Positions 36,003-46,004 of a stretch of DNA of 64,000 nt are shown one piece after another (within the stretch, counting starts at the first letter, position 1; each line of letters opens with the position of its first letter). The translations under genes and the position numbers were made by a program. The notes under the pieces are model-generated. The model saw nothing but the letters and a program-made list of their open reading frames with translations. It was not told where the DNA came from and made no database searches. This stretch comes from Thiodiazotropha sp040793985 (GTDB lineage: Bacteria; Pseudomonadota; Gammaproteobacteria; Chromatiales; Chromatiaceae), in the NCBI GenBank assembly GCA_040793985.1, contig JBFNJI010000012.1, positions 62,001-126,000 of the forward strand. Reading direction: 5' to 3'.

Positions 36003-36203
36003 ATGACTGGACTATACAAGACACGCACCTGCAGAGAGTGCCCCCATCAGATCATCAACGGGATCGCCTGCGACTGGCAGCCCAATGAGTGCCCGATCCA
36101 GATTGAAAAGAGGCAGCGCCAAAAGGTCTCCAAGACCAAGGCCTTCTTCCTCACCAATCTGCTCATCGCGGACGATTTTGATGCTGTCCGCAGCAGCAAC
36201 TAG
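36003..36203 (+). CDS. Small cysteine-rich hypothetical protein
   Basis: ATG 36003 gives 66 residues (an upstream TTG at 35994 would add three). Four cysteines are spaced C-x2-C-x10-C-x7-C (C-R-E-C-P, then A-C-D-W, then E-C-P-I), a pattern that could bind zinc or an iron-sulfur cluster. A basic stretch (K-R-Q-R-Q-K) follows. I recognise no family. The AATTTATCACA direct repeat lies about 90-120 bp upstream. The Cys spacing and isolated position support a real gene, but the ribosome site is weak. Confidence 0.5.
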   Translation: MTGLYKTRTCRECPHQIINGIACDWQPNECPIQIEKRQRQKVSKTKAFFLTNLLIADDFDAVRSSN

Positions 36204-36341
36204 AAGCTGCTGACCGCTGAGCGTTGATCCTGCCGGCTAGATGCCGGAGCAGGTTCGACACATCAACCAAAGGGTTGCAAAATAACTACCCCCGGCCGGC
36301 ACGCGCGCCATAAATCGCGTCGGTTCCGCTTCAAGTCCAGA

Positions 36342-39300
36342 TCATCGATCGAAGGTATAGAAAAAATCCCCGGATTGGGTACGCCCGGTTTCCGCTTCCA
36401 ATTGCCAGCGGTCTGTCAGATCGTAGCGCATACGGATCTTTGTCTCGCTGGTTGCCAGTTCATTGACATACTGGACATAGAGCCGGGGGGAGAGATAGGT
36501 GCCGGCAACCAGAGAGGCCTCCTCCAAAGAACTTCCGGTCTCCACCCGCAGCTCTTCCAGGCCCAGCTGCCTCCCCAGCTCGGTCGCCACACTGCCTGCC
36601 CCCGTCGCCTGCATGAGCGCAAGCACGCCGGCCGTTTTGCCGGATGACTCGCCACCGGGTCGACCGGTTACGATGTAGGAGAGAATATCGGACTCCGCCA
36701 TGGCGGGGTTGGAAAAGAGCTTCAGTTTGGGTTTTTTCAGGGTCCCGGTGATACCTATCCCGGCGATAATATCGTCAATCTCCCTCGCGGCCCTTACATC
36801 GAGCCCCGGGTTGTCCACGGGGGAGTCGGCAAACAAGGCGTAGCCCCGCTCGATCTTCAAATCCTGGCCATAGGCCTGATAGACACCGTTGCTGATGCCC
36901 AGCCGCCCGCGACCGACCACGGGACGCCCCGGTTCGTCAATGATCATCAAACCGCCGCTGAATTTCCCACGGAGCCCAAAGCCATCGAAACTGACCCGCT
37001 TTCCGAGACTGAGGTGTATCTCCGCGTGTAGTGGCGTGTCGGGCTGCTCCTGCCCTGTCTGCTCGTCGCCGACAACCACCAGATCAGGGCTGCCCGATAC
37101 CGCCGACTCCGGTAGGGTGCGTGGTCGTATCCTGGCAAAGGGGATGTGAAGCTTGCCCTGCAACAGACTTTTGCGTGCACTGTGTTCGAAACTCAGGTTG
37201 GGCGAGAGCTGCATCTCCGCTTGCGGCACGTCGACAACCGTCCACTCCTCTCCCTCGATCTTGTAGCTGGATGGAAATCCATTGCGAACATCCAGCCGGG
37301 TTGTTCCCGACACGGAGAGTCGCCCCTTGCCGGAGCGCACACTTCCCTCAAGGGCGAGGGTCTCAAGGTCGGGTGTCTCCAGGCGCAGACCGATATCACG
37401 CAGCTCGATTCCCAACAGTGGAATATCTATCGCACCCTGATCAAGGGTGGCGCCCCCCTTCATGCGGGGTGCCGCCATGTTCCCCTCGAGTGACATATCG
37501 AGGGTCACTCTTCCCCGGCTGTTCTGCAGCAGGGGTGAGAGGGCAGTGAGCATCGCCAGATCCTCGATACCGCCTTTGACCCGGCCCACCAGGGGTTGCT
37601 GTTGCAGTTTCGGATCCCTTGGATCGAACTCGGGCAATTGTAGCTTCAGGTCAATCCCGCCCAACTGCCGCAGTGGCAGTTTCGCCTCGGCACGCAACCC
37701 CTCGGCATCAAGGTTCACGGTTGCCCGTGTGGTGGAAAAATCGATCTTTTCCTGCAACCTGCCCAATGTAAAATCCAAACCTCCGCGGGGAACCTGGAGT
37801 TCAGCGTCAGCTGTCATTGCGCCGCCCTCACGAGCACTGAACTCAGCCTTAACATCCACCGCCCCGTCAATTCGCGTCTCGCCCGGCAAAAAGGGTTGCA
37901 TCAGTGACAGGGGGAGTCGGTTCGCCTCCGCCCCACCCGTCCAGCCGTCGGCATCGGCATCCAGCTCGCCGCAGACCCTGGCATCGCCAGATACCAGGCA
38001 GAAAGGCGCCAGGGAGTAGTCCGCAGCCTGCAGCCGATAGGCCATGGCCGACTCCAGTTGCCACTCCCCAACTTCTGGCGCACTCACTTTCATTCGTTGC
38101 AGCTTACCCTGCCAGCGCTCTCCATCGTGCAATCCGGAGATCCCGGCCAGGAAGAGCTGTGGTACCCGCTCACCCCGCAGATCGATCTGCAATCGATGTT
38201 GCGGAACCTCGCCATTGATATCGATGGCTAGGGATTGCCACTGCTTGCCGAAGGCACTCAGCTGCTTTGATCGCAGTGCCAGGGTGACGGGCTGTTGCGC
38301 GGCCATCTCAAGCGCGAGTTCAGCCTCGAGTGCCCCGACCCGGTAGTCCGCCAGTTTTATTTCATTGGCCTTAACTCCTGCCTGCAGACTCGGCGCCTCG
38401 ACGGTGCCACCCAGGGTACCATCAGCCTGCAGCGCACCGGAGAGTCCCGGCCAAAGGGAGGCCAGCTCGGGGGCATCCAGCAACCATTTCATCGCCAGGC
38501 GCTCCCCCAGACTACCATCGATCTCGATCCGGTTGCTGCCGCTCACCAGTTCCAGGGCCTGCAGGGTTATTTCATCCTGCCTGAGTGTCAGCTCACCCGT
38601 TCCTGTAAGCGGGTAGTCGCGGAGCGAACCGGTCAGGTTCTTGAGTTGAAACAGGGCATCGGCACCACCCTCGCCAAGGGCTCCCCGGGTGTTGAGATCG
38701 AAGGCCAGATTGCCGGGAAACATTGGATGGAGAAACGCGGGATCGACCCCCCCGCCGCTTAGCTTAAACTCCCAGGAGAGTTCGGGATTCCAGACCAGCC
38801 TGCCGCCGCCCTCGATCCTCCCCTGCGGTAAACCGATCGTAAGTGTTTCCAGATCGACCAGCGCCAGGGTGCCCTTACCCGCCGCATCCAACTCCAGCGT
38901 CCCCACCTCCGGTCTTGAGGCCTGCATCGCAAGCGTATATCGATAGTCATCGGACGCTCCCTGCAGCTGCAGCCTGCCGCTGTCGCTGCTGATAGCCGGC
39001 GCATCCCCCTGCAAAGGCCAGCGCAGCCCCCGCCACTCAATAGCGGCGGAGAGTTCTTCAGGCACAGGCCTGTATGTACCCCTGGCCTCCAGGTTGAGTC
39101 CCCGGGAGTTACTCAGGCGCAGGGCTCCGAGGCGCAGGACGCCCTGATCATAGCCCGCCTCGATTTCCGCCCTAAACTCGCCGACACGGGATTCCGCCAA
39201 CCTCATATCAGCACGCAGATCAGCCATTTCGAAACTGCCCCCTGCCTCCAGCTGGCCAGAGATGCTTGCCGGAAACCCCGCCATAAAGCCGCCTAGCTCA

Positions 39301-40103
39301 GCCTGCTCCAACACCAGTTCTGCCTGCCATTCGGCACTCTCCAGAAGATCTGATAACAGCAGCTCCAGACTGCCCGTTATGGGTTGCGCAAGCCGCTGTT
39401 CCAATTTCAGCCGCTTCAGATCACCATTCAGCTCTCCCTCTCCAGCCAGCCTGGGCGCGCCTTCCATGGCGTGGGACCAGGAAAGCTGGAGGCGCATCGG
39501 CAACCTGGCCTCCAATCCCAAGGAACCCTGGAGCGAGAGCCTGGACGAGTATCCCTCGGCGTCAAACCGATCGATCCTCAAACTACCTTCCCTGGTTGTC
39601 GCGGAGAGGTCGAGCCGATCAATTTTCAGCGGGTCGCCGCCCTCCTCCCGGTGCAGCTCAAACGCCTCGGATGAGAACCGGGAGAGCCTCAGCTCAAGGG
39701 GTAGCTGCAACCCCTGAAAAGGCTCGCCGGGGACAGCGTCGCTGCGCTCTTCGGCAGTCGCCAATTGAAGGCGGCTCCGGGTCAGCGACAATTCGGCGAT
39801 ATCCAGCTGCAATCCCAACAGCCTGGCGGGGTGCCAATCCAGGTAGATACGTTCACTTCGAAACGAGAGTCCATCCTCTTGCCGGTAGACCAATCCACTC
39901 AACTCAAGCGGCCCCGCTAGGCGTCCGTGGAAAATATCGACCTGGAGCTCACCCGGGGCCAGCCACTGTGCCATATAATAGAGACGTCTGCTGCCGTCAT
40001 GGGTGAATATCAGATAGTAGAGAACCGCACCGAGCAGGAGCAGAAAAAGCAGCATCAAGAGGGAGAGATATCTACCAATCCGGCTCAAACCGTCCCAGGT
40101 CAT
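36342..40103 (-). CDS. tamB: TamB-type inner-membrane AsmA-like translocation protein
   Basis: The ATG at 40103 overlaps the tamA stop by ATGA and gives 1253 residues, close to E. coli TamB. Longer frames would run through tamA. It has one N-terminal TM helix (about 12-32, L-L-M-L-L-F-L-L-L-L) and a long periplasm-spanning beta-repeat body (many G-x-L-x-L-x-G motifs). The C-terminal DUF490 region has G-R-G-R-L-G-I-S-N-G-V-Y and L-S-Y-I-V-T-G-R-P. With TamA it bridges the envelope and supports outer-membrane protein assembly and/or phospholipid transport to the outer membrane. Confidence 0.93.
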   Translation of the reverse strand: MTWDGLSRIGRYLSLLMLLFLLLLGAVLYYLIFTHDGSRRLYYMAQWLAPGELQVDIFHGRLAGPLELSGLVYRQEDGLSFRSERIYLDWHPARLLGLQLDIAELSLTRSRLQLATAEERSDAVPGEPFQGLQLPLELRLSRFSSEAFELHREEGGDPLKIDRLDLSATTREGSLRIDRFDAEGYSSRLSLQGSLGLEARLPMRLQLSWSHAMEGAPRLAGEGELNGDLKRLKLEQRLAQPITGSLELLLSDLLESAEWQAELVLEQAELGGFMAGFPASISGQLEAGGSFEMADLRADMRLAESRVGEFRAEIEAGYDQGVLRLGALRLSNSRGLNLEARGTYRPVPEELSAAIEWRGLRWPLQGDAPAISSDSGRLQLQGASDDYRYTLAMQASRPEVGTLELDAAGKGTLALVDLETLTIGLPQGRIEGGGRLVWNPELSWEFKLSGGGVDPAFLHPMFPGNLAFDLNTRGALGEGGADALFQLKNLTGSLRDYPLTGTGELTLRQDEITLQALELVSGSNRIEIDGSLGERLAMKWLLDAPELASLWPGLSGALQADGTLGGTVEAPSLQAGVKANEIKLADYRVGALEAELALEMAAQQPVTLALRSKQLSAFGKQWQSLAIDINGEVPQHRLQIDLRGERVPQLFLAGISGLHDGERWQGKLQRMKVSAPEVGEWQLESAMAYRLQAADYSLAPFCLVSGDARVCGELDADADGWTGGAEANRLPLSLMQPFLPGETRIDGAVDVKAEFSAREGGAMTADAELQVPRGGLDFTLGRLQEKIDFSTTRATVNLDAEGLRAEAKLPLRQLGGIDLKLQLPEFDPRDPKLQQQPLVGRVKGGIEDLAMLTALSPLLQNSRGRVTLDMSLEGNMAAPRMKGGATLDQGAIDIPLLGIELRDIGLRLETPDLETLALEGSVRSGKGRLSVSGTTRLDVRNGFPSSYKIEGEEWTVVDVPQAEMQLSPNLSFEHSARKSLLQGKLHIPFARIRPRTLPESAVSGSPDLVVVGDEQTGQEQPDTPLHAEIHLSLGKRVSFDGFGLRGKFSGGLMIIDEPGRPVVGRGRLGISNGVYQAYGQDLKIERGYALFADSPVDNPGLDVRAAREIDDIIAGIGITGTLKKPKLKLFSNPAMAESDILSYIVTGRPGGESSGKTAGVLALMQATGAGSVATELGRQLGLEELRVETGSSLEEASLVAGTYLSPRLYVQYVNELATSETKIRMRYDLTDRWQLEAETGRTQSGDFFYTFDR

Positions 40104-41824
40104 AGCTCCGGCCCTATTACGATATGCAGCCGCCACTGCTGTTCCTGATCGACCCTGCCGCGGGCGACATCGATCCTGACGGGTCCAACGGGAGAGCGCC
40201 AGCGGGCACCCAGGCCGAGGCTGTACGCAGTCTCGTAGTCGTATTTGGGATCGTAGGCGTTTCCCGCATCCGCGAACAGTGCAGCGCTCCACTTGCCGCT
40301 GATATGGCGCTCCAGTTCAATACTGCCGACAGCGAAATTTCGCCCACCCACCACCTCATCGTTCTCATTCCTTGGTCCAAGATCCTGGTAACCGAAACCA
40401 CGTACCGTGTTGTCGCCGCCGGCGAAAAAGCGCTTGCTGGGTGGCAGATCCGTCAACTCGTCCGCCCAGGTGGCACCCAGTTCCAGGCGCCCCAGCAACC
40501 GCCAGTCACCCTCACCCAGTCCTCGGATGAACTTGCCTGCGGCATAGAGCTGAAAAAAATCGGTGGTCGAGAGCAGCGACTCAGCCGCCCCCTCAAGACG
40601 CAGCTCCAGGCGCTTGCCACGCTGGATATAGTCCTTGCCGTCGCTCTTTACCCGCAACCAGGTGATGCTCGGTACCAGCAGGCGTGAACTGTCCTCCTGT
40701 TCACCCACCTCGAAATCCTCATAGCTGTACTCCAACCCAAGGCTGCGTCGCCAACCCCGATCCAGGCTGACGGAGTGGGTGGCACTGAGCAATACCCGGT
40801 CGCCTTGGTTGGTATCCGAGTTGAAATGTTCCAGGGAAGCACCGAAGCTGAGCAGATCCACTGTGGGCCGTTGCAGCGGAATCGTGTACTCGGTACTGAG
40901 GGTAGTCAGCGGTTCCGCTATCTGTAACTCACTGCGCATGCGATGGCCGTTACGGCCACGCCGGCGGTTTTTCCAATCCAGGGTCAGGCGAGGCCCCATA
41001 TCGGTTGAGTAGCCAAGACCGATGCGGTAGCGGTTGCGCTTGTTGGGTGTCAGATTGACATCGATGGGGACCCTGTCGTCTTCTCGCTGATCGCGCCGGG
41101 TCACCACCTCGACCCGTTTGAAATACTCCGTATCGATAAGGTCGCCCTGCAGGGCCAGCAAGGCCTCCTGGCTGAATGGATCCCCCGCATTGAACGGCAC
41201 GAAACGGGCAAGAAACTCCGCATTCATGACATCCTGCTGCATCCTCACCTCACCAAAGCGCAAGCGCATGCCGGTCTCCAGGTGGAGCTTGATGGTTGCA
41301 TCATAGCGCTGCAGATCCACGCGCAGCTGATGCTCGACATAGCGTGCATCCAGATATCCCTGTTCGATGATTTCGGCGAGGATCCGCTGCTTCGACTCTT
41401 CATAGCGTGTTTGATCCACCACATCGCCGTTCACCATGGGGAAACGCTTGACCAACTGCGGATCGTCGGCACCCTCGCCGAGCAGTTTGAAATCGACTTC
41501 GTTCAGTTTCAGCGCCGGGCCCGGCTCCACCTGGTAGGACAACAGGAAACCCCGATCGGTGCGTTGCATCGATCCGGTGACTGTCGGTTTGAAGTAACCG
41601 AAGGGGCGCAAGGCCGCCCCGATCTCCGCCGCCGCCTTGTCATGGAGAAGGCGAAGTCGGGCCGCGTTCAGCGACTCCCGCTGCCGTTCGCGGGCAACCG
41701 ACAGATAGGCAAGGACATTCTCCTCGAGCTTTTTTTTCAGCCCCTCGACTGAAATTGCCACCTCGAGGGCATACAGAGGCACGGGACACAATACCCAGAT
41801 CATGATGAGAACTAGCTGCCGCAT
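40100..41824 (-). CDS. tamA: TamA-type Omp85 outer-membrane protein
   Basis: This 574-residue protein has a signal peptide (about 1-19), three POTRA domains (about 22-260; conserved P-F-G-Y-F-K-P in the first) and a C-terminal beta-barrel. The barrel contains the lid-loop motif V-R-G-F (in G-G-D-N-T-V-R-G-F) and a membrane-spanning last strand. Length and order match TamA (577 residues in E. coli). The stop overlaps tamB by ATGA, the usual tamAB arrangement. The 291 bp upstream of the gene hold no other gene that I can support. Confidence 0.93.
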   Translation of the reverse strand: MRQLVLIMIWVLCPVPLYALEVAISVEGLKKKLEENVLAYLSVARERQRESLNAARLRLLHDKAAAEIGAALRPFGYFKPTVTGSMQRTDRGFLLSYQVEPGPALKLNEVDFKLLGEGADDPQLVKRFPMVNGDVVDQTRYEESKQRILAEIIEQGYLDARYVEHQLRVDLQRYDATIKLHLETGMRLRFGEVRMQQDVMNAEFLARFVPFNAGDPFSQEALLALQGDLIDTEYFKRVEVVTRRDQREDDRVPIDVNLTPNKRNRYRIGLGYSTDMGPRLTLDWKNRRRGRNGHRMRSELQIAEPLTTLSTEYTIPLQRPTVDLLSFGASLEHFNSDTNQGDRVLLSATHSVSLDRGWRRSLGLEYSYEDFEVGEQEDSSRLLVPSITWLRVKSDGKDYIQRGKRLELRLEGAAESLLSTTDFFQLYAAGKFIRGLGEGDWRLLGRLELGATWADELTDLPPSKRFFAGGDNTVRGFGYQDLGPRNENDEVVGGRNFAVGSIELERHISGKWSAALFADAGNAYDPKYDYETAYSLGLGARWRSPVGPVRIDVARGRVDQEQQWRLHIVIGPEL

Positions 41825-42115
41825 AAACCCGCTGATACCTGCCCTCTGTTTCGCCCGATCAAAGCCGTTGAGTGGAAACTGAACTATATACAGAAATAGT
41901 CAGCCAGGTACGCAGATTAACACCACTCTGCAAAAGTTGCTTATATTCAGAGCGTTGCGACAGTTTAAAACGAGGTGGCGTTTCCTGGTTATAGGTTGCC
42001 GGCCAGGCAGCTGGCTGCAATCCCGCTGATCTCGGCCCAGCGTCTCGACCGCCGCACCGAGGTCGTTGAGATTTCATCGGATCAGGCTACAGGGGTGTTT
42101 TACCAACCCCATGGT

Positions 42116-45100
42116 TCATTGATCAGCCGTTTCCATCGGAAGCTGCACGGCCGCGGAGAGAACTCGTGTCATCTCTTCCAAAGGCAGGGGCAGACTGAAG
42201 TAGTGGCCTTGTGCCTCACTGCAGTTCTCGCTGATCAGAAATGACTTCTGCTCCTCGTTCTCGACACCTTCAGCGAGGATTTGAAGATTGAGACTTCTGC
42301 CCAGGGCGATGATGGCCCGGGTGATGGCGATGTCATCCATATCACCCGGGACATCCTTGATGAACGACTGATCGATTTTCAGGCGTGTCAGGGGAAAGCG
42401 TTTGAGGTAGGCCAACGAGGAGTAGCCCGTACCAAAGTCATCGATAGCGAGCTCGATCCCCAACTCCCGCAGCTGTTGCAGAATCGACACCGATTGCTCC
42501 GAATCGCGCATCAGGAAGCCCTCTGTCACCTCGAATTCCAGCCACTCCGGACGACATCCTGTCTCGTTTAGTATCCCTTGCAGCGAGTGCAGCAACTCCT
42601 TGCTGCCGACCTGTTTCCCTGAAAGATTTATGGCCATTCTCCCGGGGCGAATGCCCTGCCTGTCCCACTCCGCCATCTGCCTGCAGGCTATGCGCATCAC
42701 CTGCTCACCCAAGGGGAGGATCAAACCTGTATCCTCCGCCAGGGGAATGAAGCGAGAGGGTAACAAGAGCCCCATATCGGGGTGTATCCAGCGCACCAGC
42801 GCCTCCACACCGATGATCGCGCCACTGCGTGTATCGACCTGGGGCTGATAGTAGACAGCCAGTTCATTCTGGGCCAGGGCGCGGCGCAGACTGGCTTCGA
42901 GAAAGATGCGTTCGAAGGCCTGTTCCGTCATATCCTCCGTGTAGTAATGAAAGGTATTCTTACCCTCATCCTTGGACTTGTACATGGCGGTATCCGCATT
43001 CCTCAACATGGTTTCAGCGCTTTTGCCATCCTGAGGGTAGACGCTGATGCCGATACTCGTGGTGATAAAGAGCTCGTGGCTGTCCACCTTGATCGGCATC
43101 TCGAGGGAATGGATGATCTGCTGCGCCATCTGAGCCGCATCCTGCGGCTTTTTCAATCCCTCCAGGATGAAGGTGAACTCATCGCCTCCAAGACGGGCGA
43201 TAGTATCGTCCTCGCGTACGCTGTGCTTGAAGCGCTCCGCCACCTCATTCAATACCCGGTCACCGAATGCGTGGCCAAGACTGTCGTTGATCTCCTTGAA
43301 CCTGTCCAGGTCGACGAAGAGCACGGCCATCTGCAGTCCGCTTCGCCTTGCCTTGCTGATCGCCTGCTTCAGACGCAACAGGAAGAGCGCCCGATTCGGC
43401 AGGTTGGTGAGGGGATCGTGATGCGCCAGGTGCTGCAGGTCGTCCTTCTGTTGCCTGACCTCCTCGAGCAGATCCAGGTGCTCGGTGATATCCCTGGCCA
43501 CCTCGATGACACCGCGCAGGCTACCGTCCGGGTTCAACAGGGGCGAGGCGATCACCTCGACCTTGATCGAGGACGAGGGCTCTTTCGAAACCGGTCGGCT
43601 CAAGATCGCAGAGACCTGTTCACCCACCTGCAGCACCCGGTGCACAGGGCAATCCTGTATCAGCCTGCCCCCGGCAGGTGCCGAAACAAAGGGGAGATCG
43701 AAATAGTGCGTTATCTTGCCCGGATCGACACGGAAAGTCTTGAGTCGGGATTTCACGCTCTGATTCATCAGCTGAATGCGCAATCCCCTGTCGATCACCA
43801 TGACCGAATCGCTGATACTGTCGATGACACTCTGCAGAAATTCCCGATCCTCGAGAAGCTGCTGCTCCATGCGCAACCGATCGGTGACATCATGGGTAAG
43901 CCCCAGGTGCTGGACCACCTCACCATTGGCATCCATGATCGGTACCGAATGGGTCTCGAGCCATGCCTTACGGCCCTTGAGACCGGTGATACTGTATGTC
44001 AGGGTTCCCCGCTGACCGGCGAACACCTGCCTGTTCAGTGTATTGAACTGTTCCCGATAGTCTTCGTCGATCAGCCTGTCGAGTGACACCTCCTTAAGCT
44101 GTGACATGCTCTCGGCCCCGAGAATATCCAGTCCTGCGGGATTGATGCTGAGCAGTTTGCCGCTCTCGTCCAGGGTGGTGACGGACGCCGGCTCTGCGTC
44201 GACCAGCCGGCGCAGGTTCAGTTCACTGCTGCGAAGCTCGGCCTCCATGCGTTTTCGCTCGGTTATATCCTCGACAAAGGCGATGGCGGCCTTCACGCTG
44301 CTGTCTTCGCCACGCAGAGTCACCGCGCTGAAATGGGTCGGGATATTGGAACCATCCTTGTGTTGCAGTTCGATATCGTAACTGCGCCGGTCGGTGGTCG
44401 CGATCTTCGACGTCTGCTCGATGAAAACATCCCGATTCACCTCATCGACAAACTCCAACGGCGTCCTGCCCACCATCTCATCCTTGGTGTAACCGAGCAG
44501 TTCCATCAAGCGCAAATTGACATCGACGGTTTTACGCGATGGATCGATCAGCCACATCCCCTCGGGTGCGGCATCGAAAACCGTGCGATAGTGACGCGCA
44601 CTCTCGGTCAAGGCATGGGTCTTTACGCGCACCAGGCGCCGCATGTGGAAGATCACCGCCAGCAGAGAGAGCACCATCATTCCGATCAGACCGGACAGCA
44701 ACAACTCCTGGTACCTGGATATCCACTCCACCCAGGCGGGCAGGCGCCGGAACTCCTCATACAACATGCCGTCGATTCGGCTGTTGGGTCCGAGAAACCC
44801 AAGCTCGACAAAGATCGACTTGATGTGTTCCCAACGTTCCGGATTCATGTAGCCGATTTCAACAAACAGGGGTTCAATCAGTTGCTGCGACATTACCGCT
44901 TCGTAGCGCAGATGCTCACGGGACATGCCCTGGGTATTGTAGTTTTCGAGAATCAGGTCGACGATCTCATCGATATGGTTCAAGGCGTAGTTCCACCCCT
45001 CTAGGGTGGCGCGGCGGAATGCCTCGACCCGTTGCGGGTGATCCTTTATCTCCGACTCCAGGGTGACCAGCACATCGCCGTAAAAATCGAGGCCGTAGTC

Positions 45101-45754
45101 TTTCGGCATGATATAGTGCGGTTCGACGCCCATCTCCCGCAGCAGATAGCCCTGGTCGGTGATATAGGCGTTGAAGGCGTCCACCTCGTTGCGCAGCAGC
45201 GACATGGCATCGAAGTTACTTTCGAGGCGCTGAAACGCCGTTGCCTCCAAGCCCCCCCTCTGCAGCATCGCCTGCAATGCCGCGTCCTGCCATCCCTGCC
45301 CCAGCATGATGCGCTTGCTGGCAAGATCGGAGACAGTCTGGATACTGGAATCGGCCCTCACCAGGAGCGCATAGGGACTGTGTTGATAGATCGCAGCCAT
45401 GGCGACCACGGGATAACCCTGGGCACGTTTGATCACCACGTCCGCACTGGAAACGGCAAACTCCGCATCGCCATCCAGCAAGACATCTATCGGTGAACGT
45501 TCGCCGCTGTGCTCGCGAATTTGCACATCGAGTCCCGCCTCACGGTAGTAACCCTTTTCGAGTGCCGCATAGTAACCCGCGAACTGGAACTGATGTTTCC
45601 ACTTCAGCTGCAATACCACCGTATCGAGCTCATCGCTCGCCGCGGATTCCTGGGCGCAGGCGATCCCACCAAGCAATGCATGGAGCAGGACAAGGGGCAG
45701 TAGGCTGCAACGCCATGCTTTTTTCCGCAACACGCTTTTCAATGGCCTAAACAT
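42116..45754 (-). CDS. NMT1-like sensor / triple PAS / GGDEF-EAL c-di-GMP protein
   Basis: ATG 45754 gives 1212 residues (a GTG three codons earlier is possible). After a signal peptide (about 1-35) comes a periplasmic NMT1/THI5-like binding domain (about 45-260; L-Q-L-K-W-K-H-Q-F-Q-F-A-G-Y-Y is the family opening). A TM helix follows (about 350-372), then three PAS domains (about 385-500, 505-630, 635-765), GGDEF (856-860 intact, preceded by an R-E-D-D inhibitory site) and EAL (984-986 intact, with D-D-F-G and E-V-T-E). The binding domain resembles thiamine-precursor-type solute binders, so a small periplasmic ligand should set c-di-GMP output. It is transcribed alone. Confidence 0.92.
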   Translation of the reverse strand: MFRPLKSVLRKKAWRCSLLPLVLLHALLGGIACAQESAASDELDTVVLQLKWKHQFQFAGYYAALEKGYYREAGLDVQIREHSGERSPIDVLLDGDAEFAVSSADVVIKRAQGYPVVAMAAIYQHSPYALLVRADSSIQTVSDLASKRIMLGQGWQDAALQAMLQRGGLEATAFQRLESNFDAMSLLRNEVDAFNAYITDQGYLLREMGVEPHYIMPKDYGLDFYGDVLVTLESEIKDHPQRVEAFRRATLEGWNYALNHIDEIVDLILENYNTQGMSREHLRYEAVMSQQLIEPLFVEIGYMNPERWEHIKSIFVELGFLGPNSRIDGMLYEEFRRLPAWVEWISRYQELLLSGLIGMMVLSLLAVIFHMRRLVRVKTHALTESARHYRTVFDAAPEGMWLIDPSRKTVDVNLRLMELLGYTKDEMVGRTPLEFVDEVNRDVFIEQTSKIATTDRRSYDIELQHKDGSNIPTHFSAVTLRGEDSSVKAAIAFVEDITERKRMEAELRSSELNLRRLVDAEPASVTTLDESGKLLSINPAGLDILGAESMSQLKEVSLDRLIDEDYREQFNTLNRQVFAGQRGTLTYSITGLKGRKAWLETHSVPIMDANGEVVQHLGLTHDVTDRLRMEQQLLEDREFLQSVIDSISDSVMVIDRGLRIQLMNQSVKSRLKTFRVDPGKITHYFDLPFVSAPAGGRLIQDCPVHRVLQVGEQVSAILSRPVSKEPSSSIKVEVIASPLLNPDGSLRGVIEVARDITEHLDLLEEVRQQKDDLQHLAHHDPLTNLPNRALFLLRLKQAISKARRSGLQMAVLFVDLDRFKEINDSLGHAFGDRVLNEVAERFKHSVREDDTIARLGGDEFTFILEGLKKPQDAAQMAQQIIHSLEMPIKVDSHELFITTSIGISVYPQDGKSAETMLRNADTAMYKSKDEGKNTFHYYTEDMTEQAFERIFLEASLRRALAQNELAVYYQPQVDTRSGAIIGVEALVRWIHPDMGLLLPSRFIPLAEDTGLILPLGEQVMRIACRQMAEWDRQGIRPGRMAINLSGKQVGSKELLHSLQGILNETGCRPEWLEFEVTEGFLMRDSEQSVSILQQLRELGIELAIDDFGTGYSSLAYLKRFPLTRLKIDQSFIKDVPGDMDDIAITRAIIALGRSLNLQILAEGVENEEQKSFLISENCSEAQGHYFSLPLPLEEMTRVLSAAVQLPMETADQ

Positions 45755-46004
45755 GAACAACACGGCACAAAGTCGCCCCCTACAATCTACATACGAGCTC
45801 CGTGATTCAACTTATCAGCAAAGACATCTTGCCCTGTTTATCCTATAAGACCGCAGTCCGATCAGGGCTTATCCATATAGAAATGCTTAGTAGGGACATC
45901 GGCTGTGAAACGGAATGCTTTAAAAGAAGCCGTATGCAGGAGACTTGACCGGGAGTCGTGAACAACCACCGGGACTAGGGCCTTTACTGCAATTCACCGT
46001 ACAG

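Noticed and set aside
40104..40292. 63-residue N-terminal extension of TamB
   Set aside because: It overlaps tamA coding sequence and is Arg-rich; the ATGA start at 40103 begins with a proper membrane anchor.
42782..44086. Plus-strand frame of 434 codons
   Set aside because: It lies wholly within, and antisense to, the GGDEF-EAL part of a clear gene and shows no domain.
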